Source of the DNA: Cellulomonas sp. B6 | Lineage (GTDB): Bacteria; Actinomycetota; Actinomycetes; Actinomycetales; Cellulomonadaceae | NCBI RefSeq assembly: GCF_001462455.1 | Contig: NZ_LNTD01000081.1 | Coordinates: 1 to 40,332 of the forward strand | DNA length: 40,332 nt | Reading direction: 5' to 3' | Part shown: piece after piece, positions 15,943 to 22,996 of the stretch | How positions within the stretch are numbered: position 1 is the first letter of the stretch | Layout of the letters: each line of letters opens with the position of its first letter | Position numbers and translations under genes: made by a program | The notes under the pieces: generated by a model | What the model was told of the DNA's origin: nothing | The model's database searches: none | Seen by the model: only the letters and a program-made list of their open reading frames with translations

Positions 15943-17132
15943 AGCGCCCGGCCCCGACCGTGCACCGCGGCGACGTCCTGCGCGCCGAGCACGCCGAGCG
16001 CGCCGTACGCGCGGCCGACCCGCGACACGTAGGTCGCGGGGTCGAACCGGTCCCGGGTCGCGAGACAACCGTCCCTCAGCGACGCCCACCGGGCCTCGTC
16101 CTGCAGCACGTCGGCCGTCTCCCGCACGATCGCCGCGTCATCCTGGGCGACGACCCCGTTGACGCCGTCGACGACCACGTCGGCCATCCCCGGCGCGTCC
16201 CGCACCACCGCAGGCACCCCCACCCAGCACGCCTCCATGAGCGTCACCGGCATCCCTTCCCACTCGGACGGCATGAGCAGGAGCCGCGCGCGGCCCAGCA
16301 GATCGAGCACCTCGTGGTGGTCGAGCCATCCGGTGACCTCGACCGGCACGTCCCGCGGCAGCCAGCGGGCACGGTCCTGCGGGTCGCCGTCGCCCACCCA
16401 CACGAAGTCGGCGGCCGACGCGAGCTCGCGTGCCGCTGCGGCGAACACCCACGGCGCCTTCTGACGCGTCACCCGGCCGACGCCCAGCACGAGCGGCCTG
16501 CCGGACGCGTCCCGCGAGCCGGGGCCGGGGCCGGGGCCGGCACGACGGTGCTCGACGACCGCTCGGCTGACCGTGTTGGGCACCGACACCACGGGGACCG
16601 CCGGACCGACCGCATCTGTGACCCACGCCGCCTCCGCGGGGCCCACCGCGAGGACGCCCGCACCGCGAGCGGCAAGGACGCGCTCGGCGAGCAGCACGCC
16701 GCGCTGGCGCAGGGAGCGTGCCGGCAGCGGCAGGAACGCGAAGCCGTGCGGCGTGTACACCACGCGCCACCGGTCCCCGCGTCGCGTGACGGCACGCACC
16801 GCCAGCCCGGCCAGGGTGGAGTGCGCGTGCACGACCGCGGCGGGTCGGGCGCGCATCGCGGCACGCGCCGCGACCGCGAGCGCGAGCAGGTTGCGGCGCC
16901 GGTCGTGCCCCCCGGCGCGCACCAGACGGACCCGGGGGCCGAACAGGTCACGCAGCACGCCCGGGGCCGGCGTCTCCGCCCGGTCGCTGTAGACCACCTC
17001 CACGTCCCAGCCGAGGTCGGCCTGGCCGCGGGACAGCTCGGCCAGCATCTGCAGCACACCCGCACCCATCGCCTCGGTCACGTGCACGACCGACGGCGGC
17101 GTCCCCACGCCGGACCGACGGGGGGCGCTCAT
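15939..17132 (-). CDS. GT-B glycosyltransferase (GT4-like, EpsD type)
   Basis: A 397-residue enzyme. VVHVTEAMGAGVLQMLAEL is the Gly-rich N-terminal loop; VVYTPHGFAFLPLPARSLRQ matches the HGF segment of the EpsD/CapM group; VLGVGRVTRQKAPWVFAAAA contains the donor-site R-x-x-x-K; LLMPSEWEGMPVTLMEACWV carries E-G-M-P and the E-x7-E motif, followed by GVPAVVRDAPGMADVV. ATG at 17132 overlaps the upstream gene by 4 nt (ATGA), the downstream one likewise. A Gly-Pro repeat (GPGPGPG) forms a short linker between the two domains. Specificity unknown. Confidence 0.9.
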   Translation of the reverse strand: MSAPRRSGVGTPPSVVHVTEAMGAGVLQMLAELSRGQADLGWDVEVVYSDRAETPAPGVLRDLFGPRVRLVRAGGHDRRRNLLALAVAARAAMRARPAAVVHAHSTLAGLAVRAVTRRGDRWRVVYTPHGFAFLPLPARSLRQRGVLLAERVLAARGAGVLAVGPAEAAWVTDAVGPAVPVVSVPNTVSRAVVEHRRAGPGPGPGSRDASGRPLVLGVGRVTRQKAPWVFAAAARELASAADFVWVGDGDPQDRARWLPRDVPVEVTGWLDHHEVLDLLGRARLLLMPSEWEGMPVTLMEACWVGVPAVVRDAPGMADVVVDGVNGVVAQDDAAIVRETADVLQDEARWASLRDGCLATRDRFDPATYVSRVGRAYGALGVLGAQDVAAVHGRGRAL

Positions 17133-18229
17133 GCGACGGCCCGGCTGGCAGCAGCGACGACACGTTCGTACAACGCCCGGTACCGGTCGACCGCCTCGTC
17201 CACGCTGAGCGTGGTCCGTGCGCGGGCCCAGCTCCCGCGCGCGAGGTCGTCGTACTCCTGGCCGGGGACGCCGAGCACGGTCCGGATCGCCCGCGCGAGC
17301 GCGTCGGGATCGCGAGGCCGGCACAGCAGGCGCGGATCGACCGTCAACGTGGCGCAGTCGCCCACGTCCGTCGACACCACCGGCAGGCCCGCCGCGAGCG
17401 CCTCCGCACCGGCCATCGGCAGGGCCTCCCCGTACGAGCTGGAGATGACGAGCAGCTCCGCGCGTGCCAGGAGCTCTCCGACGTCCTGCACGGGGCCCAG
17501 GCGTGCGACACGTCGCTCGAGGCCGCGGTGGCGGACCATCGCGGCCAGCTCGTCGTTGTCCGGACCGGTCCCCGACCCCGCGAGCACGAGCGTGGCCCGA
17601 GCGTCGGCGGCGGCCACGACCGCGAACGCGTCGAGGAGCGTGGCGTGGTCCTTCATCGGGTGCCACCGGGACAGGCAGAGCACGACGCCGGAACGTTCGC
17701 GTGCGGCCGGCGGCGCCACGGGGACCGGGACGCCGTTGCGCACGACGTCGCTCGTGCTGCCGTAACCTGCGCGGCGCATGTAGGCCTGGGCGGCCGGGCC
17801 GCAGGCCACGCTCGCGTCGAACGCGCGGGCGGAGACGACGGCCACGGCGCGGGCCAGCAGGCGTGAACGCACCGGGTCGCTCGCAGTCATCCCGGTCGTG
17901 TGCACCGTCGTGACCCGGCCGTGCGACCCCCGGGTGAGGATGTTGACGACGTCCGCCTGGAAGAGGTGGCTGTGCACGACGTCCACGCCGTGACGCCGCA
18001 CGAGGGCACGCACCGCCGCCGCCGCGCGGTCCGCTCGCAGCGTCCGCGTGGTCAGACCGAGGTGCGTCAGGGACGCGCTCACGGCCTCGAGCCTGGGGCT
18101 GAGCACGTCGGCGCCGAGCAGGACGGCCGTGTGCATCTCGACGTCGGGCCCCAGCCGGCGGCCCAGCGCCTCGATGAGGGTCTGGGCACCCCCGGTGTCC
18201 GCCGAGTTCACCAGCTGCAGGACTCTCAT
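17129..18229 (-). CDS. GT-B glycosyltransferase (GT4-like, EpsF type)
   Basis: A 366-residue enzyme. MRVLQLVNSADTGGAQTLIE is a clear GT4 start with the Gly-Gly loop; HGVDVVHSHLFQADVVN and VTTVHTTGM complete the acceptor domain; VVLCLSRWHPMKDHATLLDA is the donor-site opening; SSSYGEALPMAGAEALAAGL shows the E-A-L-P-x-x-x-A-E motif, followed by PVVSTDVGDCATL. Start is the ATG at 18229 in ATGA overlap with the Wzy gene, so the five transferases are translationally coupled to the polymerase. Specificity unknown. Confidence 0.9.
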   Translation of the reverse strand: MRVLQLVNSADTGGAQTLIEALGRRLGPDVEMHTAVLLGADVLSPRLEAVSASLTHLGLTTRTLRADRAAAAVRALVRRHGVDVVHSHLFQADVVNILTRGSHGRVTTVHTTGMTASDPVRSRLLARAVAVVSARAFDASVACGPAAQAYMRRAGYGSTSDVVRNGVPVPVAPPAARERSGVVLCLSRWHPMKDHATLLDAFAVVAAADARATLVLAGSGTGPDNDELAAMVRHRGLERRVARLGPVQDVGELLARAELLVISSSYGEALPMAGAEALAAGLPVVSTDVGDCATLTVDPRLLCRPRDPDALARAIRTVLGVPGQEYDDLARGSWARARTTLSVDEAVDRYRALYERVVAAASRAVA

Positions 18230-19539
18230 CGTCGCTCCTCGGGCTGTCGTCCCGACACCGTCCCGGTGGGCCCGACGTCGCTGCCCGGCGTGCGGGGCCG
18301 CACCACGACCCCCAGGGCGACGCCGACGGACGACCAGATGAGGGCCGCGGAGTCGTAGCTGATCGTGAAGCCCGCGACGACGACCCACAGGAGCGCCGCG
18401 AGGATCCCGACGGCCGTCGCGTGCGTGACGCCCGTGCGTCGGTGCGCCTGCACGTGCAGTCCCGCTCCGACCACCAGGAGGACGAGGCCGAAGACGACGC
18501 CGCTCTCGAGGGCGGCCCGTCCGAGCACGGAGTAGACGTCGTAGATCGCACCCCCCGCCTCGTACCCGCTCGTCGAGATCGCGCCGGTGCTGAACAGGTG
18601 CGCCGCGCGCCCCCGCCCGATGCCGACGACGAGGGCGACGGGGTCGGTGAGCAGGTAACGGCCCGCGGCGACGATCGACACCGCCCGGTCACCCCAGGAG
18701 AAGTCCGTGCTGGCGGAGCGCTGACTCACGACCGACGCGGCCACGTAGGCGCCGCCGAGCGCGACGGCCATGACCACCACCGGGCGTCGCAGCCCCCGCG
18801 CCGCGGGGACCAGCAGCATCCCGAGGACCGCGAGCCCGGCGACGACGGTGCTGCCCGACCTGCTCACCACGAGCACCACCAGCACGAGACCGACCAGCGC
18901 GTGGTCGAGCAGCCCGAGACGGGCCGTCCACGTCCGACGCACCAGCAGGTAGGCGGCGGACGCCAGTGCGAGGGAGCCGGCCATGAACGACGGTTCGGGG
19001 AACTGACCGAACGGGCGCTTGACGTACATCAGCACCGTGTCGGGGTTGACCGTCGCGTAGCCCGGGACGTCGTAGAGCTCGGCGAACGGCAGCACGCCCC
19101 GCAGGATCAGCTGGTGCTGCACGAGAGCGAGCACCGCCGACACCGCCACACCGGTGCCCAGCGCACGCGCGGCGAGCCGCGGGCGCTCGAGCACGACGAC
19201 CGCGAGGACGGGCACGGGTGCCAGGTAGAGCACCCAGGTCAGCAGGGCGACCGGGTTGTCGACCGGCCGGCCGGCCAGCAGCCCGAGGAAGGCGGTGACC
19301 GTCGGCGCGAACGCGAGCACCCCGCTCGTGACGACCACCGCGCGGTGCCGCAGGATCCGCGGCAGCCACAGGGGCCACAGGAGCCCGGTCACGGGGATGT
19401 TCGTGCTCTCGCCGAGCGGCAGGCACGCGTAGGGGGCGAAGCACAGGATGACGAACGCGACGTCGAGCCAGGCCGTGGCGACCGGGCCGCCGGTGCCGGC
19501 CGCGCGCGGCACGGCCACCAGGTCAGGCGAGGACCGCAT
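18226..19539 (-). CDS. Polysaccharide polymerase / O-antigen ligase-like membrane protein (Wzy)
   Basis: A 437-residue protein with about 10-12 hydrophobic helices and one long extracytoplasmic loop (roughly residues 150-180, RPFGQFPEPSFMAG, with conserved Arg, Pro and Glu), the usual pattern of Wzy/WaaL polymerases. A second Arg-rich loop follows helix 9 (DRAVSIVAAGRYLLTDPVAL, then GIGRGRAAHLF). It should join flipped repeat units at the outer face of the membrane. Assignment rests on topology and neighbours, since Wzy sequences are poorly conserved. Start ATG at 19539, overlapping the upstream transferase by 17 nt; stop overlaps the downstream transferase start. Confidence 0.82.
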   Translation of the reverse strand: MRSSPDLVAVPRAAGTGGPVATAWLDVAFVILCFAPYACLPLGESTNIPVTGLLWPLWLPRILRHRAVVVTSGVLAFAPTVTAFLGLLAGRPVDNPVALLTWVLYLAPVPVLAVVVLERPRLAARALGTGVAVSAVLALVQHQLILRGVLPFAELYDVPGYATVNPDTVLMYVKRPFGQFPEPSFMAGSLALASAAYLLVRRTWTARLGLLDHALVGLVLVVLVVSRSGSTVVAGLAVLGMLLVPAARGLRRPVVVMAVALGGAYVAASVVSQRSASTDFSWGDRAVSIVAAGRYLLTDPVALVVGIGRGRAAHLFSTGAISTSGYEAGGAIYDVYSVLGRAALESGVVFGLVLLVVGAGLHVQAHRRTGVTHATAVGILAALLWVVVAGFTISYDSAALIWSSVGVALGVVVRPRTPGSDVGPTGTVSGRQPEERR

Positions 19540-20671
19540 CGACGATCTCTCGCCAGGCGGCGTCCACGTCCACGGCGCGACCGTGGACGTGCCGAGCGGT
19601 CGGCGGTGCGGCCGCGACGTGGGTCATCGCGTCGGCGAGGGCCGACACGTCCGACGGCGCGACGAAGGTGACCGTGGGGTCGTCGCCCGCCTGCTCACGG
19701 AGCGACGGGAGGTCGGAGACGATGCTCCGCGCACCGACCTCGAGGACGTGCGACAGCACGCCGCTCTGCGCGTGGAACTCGGTGTAGGGCAGCAGCACGG
19801 CCCGCGACCCACGGATCAGCGCGTCGAACCGCGCGGCCGAGACGAACTCGTCGCGCAGCTCGACCCCGGTCCCGACCACGCGCCGCACGAGCTCGCCGAG
19901 GTACTCCTCGTCGACGGCCCGGCCGACGACCAGGAGCTCGTGCCCGCCAGCGACCGCGGCCTCGATGGCGATCTCGACCCCCTTGTTCGGCCGGATCTCC
20001 CCGATGCACAGGAAGCCCTCGCCGACGTGCGGCGCACCCGTGGCTCCGGACGGGTCGCCGATCTCCCCCGCGAGCAGCAACGCCGGCGCCGGGAGCGGGA
20101 CGTGCCGTGCCGACAGCCCTCGTCCGGCGAGCTCCTGCCGCTGGGCACGGCCGTGCACGATGCGTTCGACGTCCGCCGTCACGCACGCCTGCGACGTCCG
20201 GCGGCGCAGGCGCTCGGCCAGCCCGTGGTCGCTGCGCGGGTGGTCCACGACGTTGTGCACCACGAGCTTGACGGCTCCGCGGCGCCCTCCGAGCAGGAGC
20301 CGGGGAACGGGGTACCGCGGCTCCTCGACGAGGACGACGCCCCGACCGCGCGGGCGACGGACGTGCCACGCGATCGTGACGTGCTCGACGACGAGGCGCG
20401 CGGCCATCGACAGCGCACGCCGCAGCCCGGTCGATCGCGGCAGCTCGGGGATCACCTCACGGACGTCGACCTCGTCCAGCACGGGCGCGGGCAGGTAGGC
20501 CCGGGCGCCGGGGCGCGTCAGGACCTGCGCGGACGCACCCTGCCGTGCCGCCGCCAGCGCGATCGCCGTCGCGTGCTCGATGTGGCCGCCCCGCGACGTG
20601 GGGCAGACGACGACCAGCCACGGTGCCCCCTCGCGCGATCCGCCCGCGACGTCGCGGCGACCGGGTCTCAT
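19523..20671 (-). CDS. GT-B glycosyltransferase (GT4-like) 5
   Basis: A 382-residue protein. WLVVVCPTSRGGHIEHATAI is the N-terminal Gly-rich loop; VVLVEEPRYPVPRLLLGGR and KLVVHNVVDHPRSDHG belong to the acceptor half; FLCIGEIRPNKGVEIAIEAA opens the donor half with the R-x-x-x-K pair; LLPYTEFHAQSGVLSHVLEV takes the place of the E-x7-E motif, with Glu retained, followed by GARSIVSDLPSLRE. The start ATG at 20671 overlaps the BY-kinase stop (ATGA). It is the first transferase after the kinase, and may act early in chain assembly, but order is only a weak guide. Confidence 0.88.
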   Translation of the reverse strand: MRPGRRDVAGGSREGAPWLVVVCPTSRGGHIEHATAIALAAARQGASAQVLTRPGARAYLPAPVLDEVDVREVIPELPRSTGLRRALSMAARLVVEHVTIAWHVRRPRGRGVVLVEEPRYPVPRLLLGGRRGAVKLVVHNVVDHPRSDHGLAERLRRRTSQACVTADVERIVHGRAQRQELAGRGLSARHVPLPAPALLLAGEIGDPSGATGAPHVGEGFLCIGEIRPNKGVEIAIEAAVAGGHELLVVGRAVDEEYLGELVRRVVGTGVELRDEFVSAARFDALIRGSRAVLLPYTEFHAQSGVLSHVLEVGARSIVSDLPSLREQAGDDPTVTFVAPSDVSALADAMTHVAAAPPTARHVHGRAVDVDAAWREIVDAVLA

Positions 20672-22212
20672 CCCCGCTCCCGGTGGTGCTGCGGAGCAGC
20701 AGGTCGACCGCCGGACCGCGTGGTGAGCGACTCGTCCTTGGGCCAGACCATGCCGACCGGCGTCTGCCCGACGTCCGACGCGTCACGCGAGGACTCTGCG
20801 GGAGGGCGCGCCGGAACCGTCCGTGAGGAACGCCGAGGCATCACCGAACGGCGCGTCGTGGCCGGGCCGTCGGTGTAGCGGTAGTACTGGTACGACTCGG
20901 CTCTCTTGCGGGACTCCATGTTGACGATCGCGCCCAGGACGTTGGCGTCGACCGAGCGCAGCGCGCTCAGCGTCGCGACGAGCTGCTTGCGCTGCACGCG
21001 CCCGACGGCGGCGACCACCAGGACCCCACCCGCGCTGCGCGACAGCACCGCCGCGTCGGTGACCGGCAGGATGGGCGGCGCGTCGATCAGGACCACGTCG
21101 TGGGTCACGAGCAGCCTCTCGAGCACCGCGCCCATCGCCGCCGACCCCAGCAGCTCGCTGGGGTTGGGGGGCATCTGTCCGGACGGCAGCACGTTCAGCA
21201 GCCCGTTCCCCCAGGGCTGGAGCACCTCGTCCACGGTGGCCCTGCCGATCAGGACGGTGGTCAGACCTGCGGAGCCCTCGATCCCGAGGTACCGCGCGAC
21301 GGACGGTCTGCGCAGGTCCGCGTCGACGAGCGCGACACGGGTCCCGGCGTCCGCCATGGCGATGGCGAGGTTGATCGTCGTCGTCGACTTCCCCTCACCC
21401 GGCAGCGAGGAGGTCACGACCATCGACTTCGGGCGTTCCGCGACGTCGAGGAACTGGACGTTCGTCCGCAGCCGACGGAACGCCTCGGCACGCGGCCCCT
21501 GGGGGTCGGCCTGGACGATGAGCGGCTGGGCGGCCGCGTGCTCGTCGAAGACGATGCTCCCCACGATGGGGAGCCCCGTGGCGTCGGCGACCGACGCCTC
21601 GTCGTGGAGACGTGAGTCCAGAGCCTCACGGAGGAACGCCAGGACGACTCCCAGCATCAGTCCCACGGTGAGCCCGAGCGTGAGGTTGAGTGTGGGCCGT
21701 GGCGACGACGGTGCGGACGGTGCGCTCGCGTCGCGGACCACCGTCAGACGCACGGCGGAGGGGCTGCCGTCCGTCGGCCGCTCGATCTCCACGACCACGC
21801 GCCGGAACTCCTCCGCCACCGAGTTGGCGAGCGCCGCCGCGAGCGCGGGCGACTCGTCGGCGACGCTGATGTTGATCAGCGAGGAGTTCTGCGGCGACTC
21901 GGCGACGATCCTGCTGCCGAGTGCGCCGGCGTTCGTCGGGAGCGCGAGGTCGTCGATCACCGGACCGAGGACGAGCGGGCTCGTGACCAGACGCGCGTAG
22001 GACGTGACCTGCTGCCGGGCGAATCCCGCGCCCTGCAGCATGTCGCTCGTCGTCGACCCGCCTTGCACCGAGACGTACAGCTGCGACGAGGCGACATACA
22101 TCGGAGTGGTCGTGAGGGTCACGAAGCATGCACCGAGGAACGACAGGACGGTGACCGCGCAGACGGTGACCCAACGCTTTTTCAGGACGGCGACGTAGTC
22201 CCCGAGTTCCAT
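20668..22212 (-). CDS. BY-kinase fused to Wzz chain-length domain
   Basis: Controls chain length and export by cycles of tyrosine autophosphorylation. The 514-residue protein joins a Wzz domain (1-200; helix 1 at 14-34, helix 2 at 173-195) to a cytosolic kinase (220-440): EAFRRLRTNV (243-252), Walker A SLPGEGKST (269-277), Walker A' VALVDADLRRP (293-303) and Walker B DVVLIDAPP (372-380). A C-terminal tyrosine cluster (Y441, Y443, Y444, Y446) is the likely phosphorylation site, followed by a 65-residue Arg/Pro/Ser tail longer than usual. Unlike in most Firmicutes, transmembrane activator and kinase are one chain, as is common in Actinobacteria. ATG at 22212 with GGAGGAGAG upstream. First gene of the minus half-operon; the phosphatase at 25009-25578 is the likely partner. 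Confidence 0.95.
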   Translation of the reverse strand: MELGDYVAVLKKRWVTVCAVTVLSFLGACFVTLTTTPMYVASSQLYVSVQGGSTTSDMLQGAGFARQQVTSYARLVTSPLVLGPVIDDLALPTNAGALGSRIVAESPQNSSLINISVADESPALAAALANSVAEEFRRVVVEIERPTDGSPSAVRLTVVRDASAPSAPSSPRPTLNLTLGLTVGLMLGVVLAFLREALDSRLHDEASVADATGLPIVGSIVFDEHAAAQPLIVQADPQGPRAEAFRRLRTNVQFLDVAERPKSMVVTSSLPGEGKSTTTINLAIAMADAGTRVALVDADLRRPSVARYLGIEGSAGLTTVLIGRATVDEVLQPWGNGLLNVLPSGQMPPNPSELLGSAAMGAVLERLLVTHDVVLIDAPPILPVTDAAVLSRSAGGVLVVAAVGRVQRKQLVATLSALRSVDANVLGAIVNMESRKRAESYQYYRYTDGPATTRRSVMPRRSSRTVPARPPAESSRDASDVGQTPVGMVWPKDESLTTRSGGRPAAPQHHRERG

Positions 22213-22273
22213 GCTCTCCTCCGCGATCGCGTGCCTGACGACGTGGCGACGGCGCCGCACGTCGAAAGAGAGA

Positions 22274-22306
22274 GGGAGGCCCCCGGCTCACGCACGGGGA
22301 CCTCCC
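22274..22306 (-). terminator. Strong intrinsic terminator or attenuator before the BY-kinase operon
   Basis: Reading the minus strand, GGGAGG-T-CCCCG (complement of 22295-22306) pairs with CGGGG-G-CCTCCC (complement of 22274-22285), 11 pairs with one internal mismatch and a 9-nt loop, followed at once by TCTCTCTTTCG. That is the only hairpin with a clear pyrimidine tract I found in the window. It ends transcripts of the surface-protein gene and lies 62 nt before the BY-kinase ATG. Confidence 0.75.
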
Positions 22307-22330
22307 CTGGCCACTCTCCTCGTGCGACGG

Positions 22331-22891
22331 TCAGACGCCCCCTGCCGCCCGACGGCGCTGGCGCGCGTACACGGCCGCGCCGGCTCCTGCGGCGAGCAGC
22401 GCGCCCGCCCCCAGCGCGATCGGGACGGGGTCCGAACCGGTCTGGCTCAGCCAGCCGCCGCTCGACCCGCCCGCGCCCGGTGCGGAGCCCGTGCCCCCCG
22501 CAGCCGGCCCGGGGACCACGAAGACCTGCGTCGACAGCGCCTCGCCGGAGACGCCGTCGGTGATGATCGCCGTGTAGGTGCCCGGCTCGGCGAGCGTGAC
22601 GCTGAACGCGACCGCGCCGGACGCGCTGGTGGTCTTGGTCAGGGCCTTGGTGCCGGCGATCGTGATGGCGGCGTCGGGGATCGACGCCGGGTTGGTGGTG
22701 ACGGTGATGATGACCGGCGTGTTCGCCGGGCCCTGCACCGTGATGGTGAAGGGTGTGCCGACCGTGGGCGTCGTGGTCGACGCCGTGCCGGTGTTGGTGT
22801 AGTCCGCGGCGCCGTACCCGAAGGCGGCGCTCGGAAGCAGCGCGAGCGCGGCGGCCGTGACGGTCACGGCGGCTGTGCGACGGATCTTCAT
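22331..22891 (-). CDS. Small secreted surface protein with sortase-like C-terminal signal
   Basis: A 186-residue exported protein. A signal peptide at 1-25 (KIRR, hydrophobic core, PSAAFG) is followed by one beta-rich, Thr-rich domain at 28-126 that reads like a bacterial Ig-like module (TPTVGTPFTITVQGPANTPV; AFSVTLAEPGTYTAIITDG). A Gly/Ser linker leads to LSQTG at 148-152, a hydrophobic helix and RQRRR, the arrangement of a cell-wall sorting signal with Ser in place of the usual Pro or Ala. ATG at 22891 with a GGGGGG ribosome binding site. No sortase is in the window. It has no recognised family name; being between BY-kinase and DUF4012 genes, it may anchor or organise the polysaccharide, which is inference. 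Lower GC and more Thr-rich than its neighbours. Confidence 0.8.
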   Translation of the reverse strand: MKIRRTAAVTVTAAALALLPSAAFGYGAADYTNTGTASTTTPTVGTPFTITVQGPANTPVIITVTTNPASIPDAAITIAGTKALTKTTSASGAVAFSVTLAEPGTYTAIITDGVSGEALSTQVFVVPGPAAGGTGSAPGAGGSSGGWLSQTGSDPVPIALGAGALLAAGAGAAVYARQRRRAAGGV

Positions 22892-22967
22892 GAAAGTGCC
22901 CCCCTGGTGCGACGACATGGTCGGGCCCGGGGCGGATTTCCTCACCCCGGACCGCGGTGTCGAGATG

Positions 22968-22996
22968 AGGCTAACCGCGATCCGCGCACTTGGAAA
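22968..22996 (-). promoter_or_regulatory. Putative promoter of the surface-protein gene
   Basis: On the minus strand TTTCCA (complement of 22991-22996), a 17-bp spacer, then TAGCCT (complement of 22968-22973). It would start transcripts near 22961, about 70 nt before the ATG at 22891. The -35 box lies inside the last codons of the DUF4012 gene, so the surface-protein gene could be expressed independently. Confidence 0.45.

Noticed and set aside
15939..18692. A single 917-residue glycosyltransferase
   Set aside because: The upstream 500 residues are low-complexity read-through of the neighbouring transferase and Wzy genes; the real protein starts at the ATG at 17132 with an ATGA overlap.
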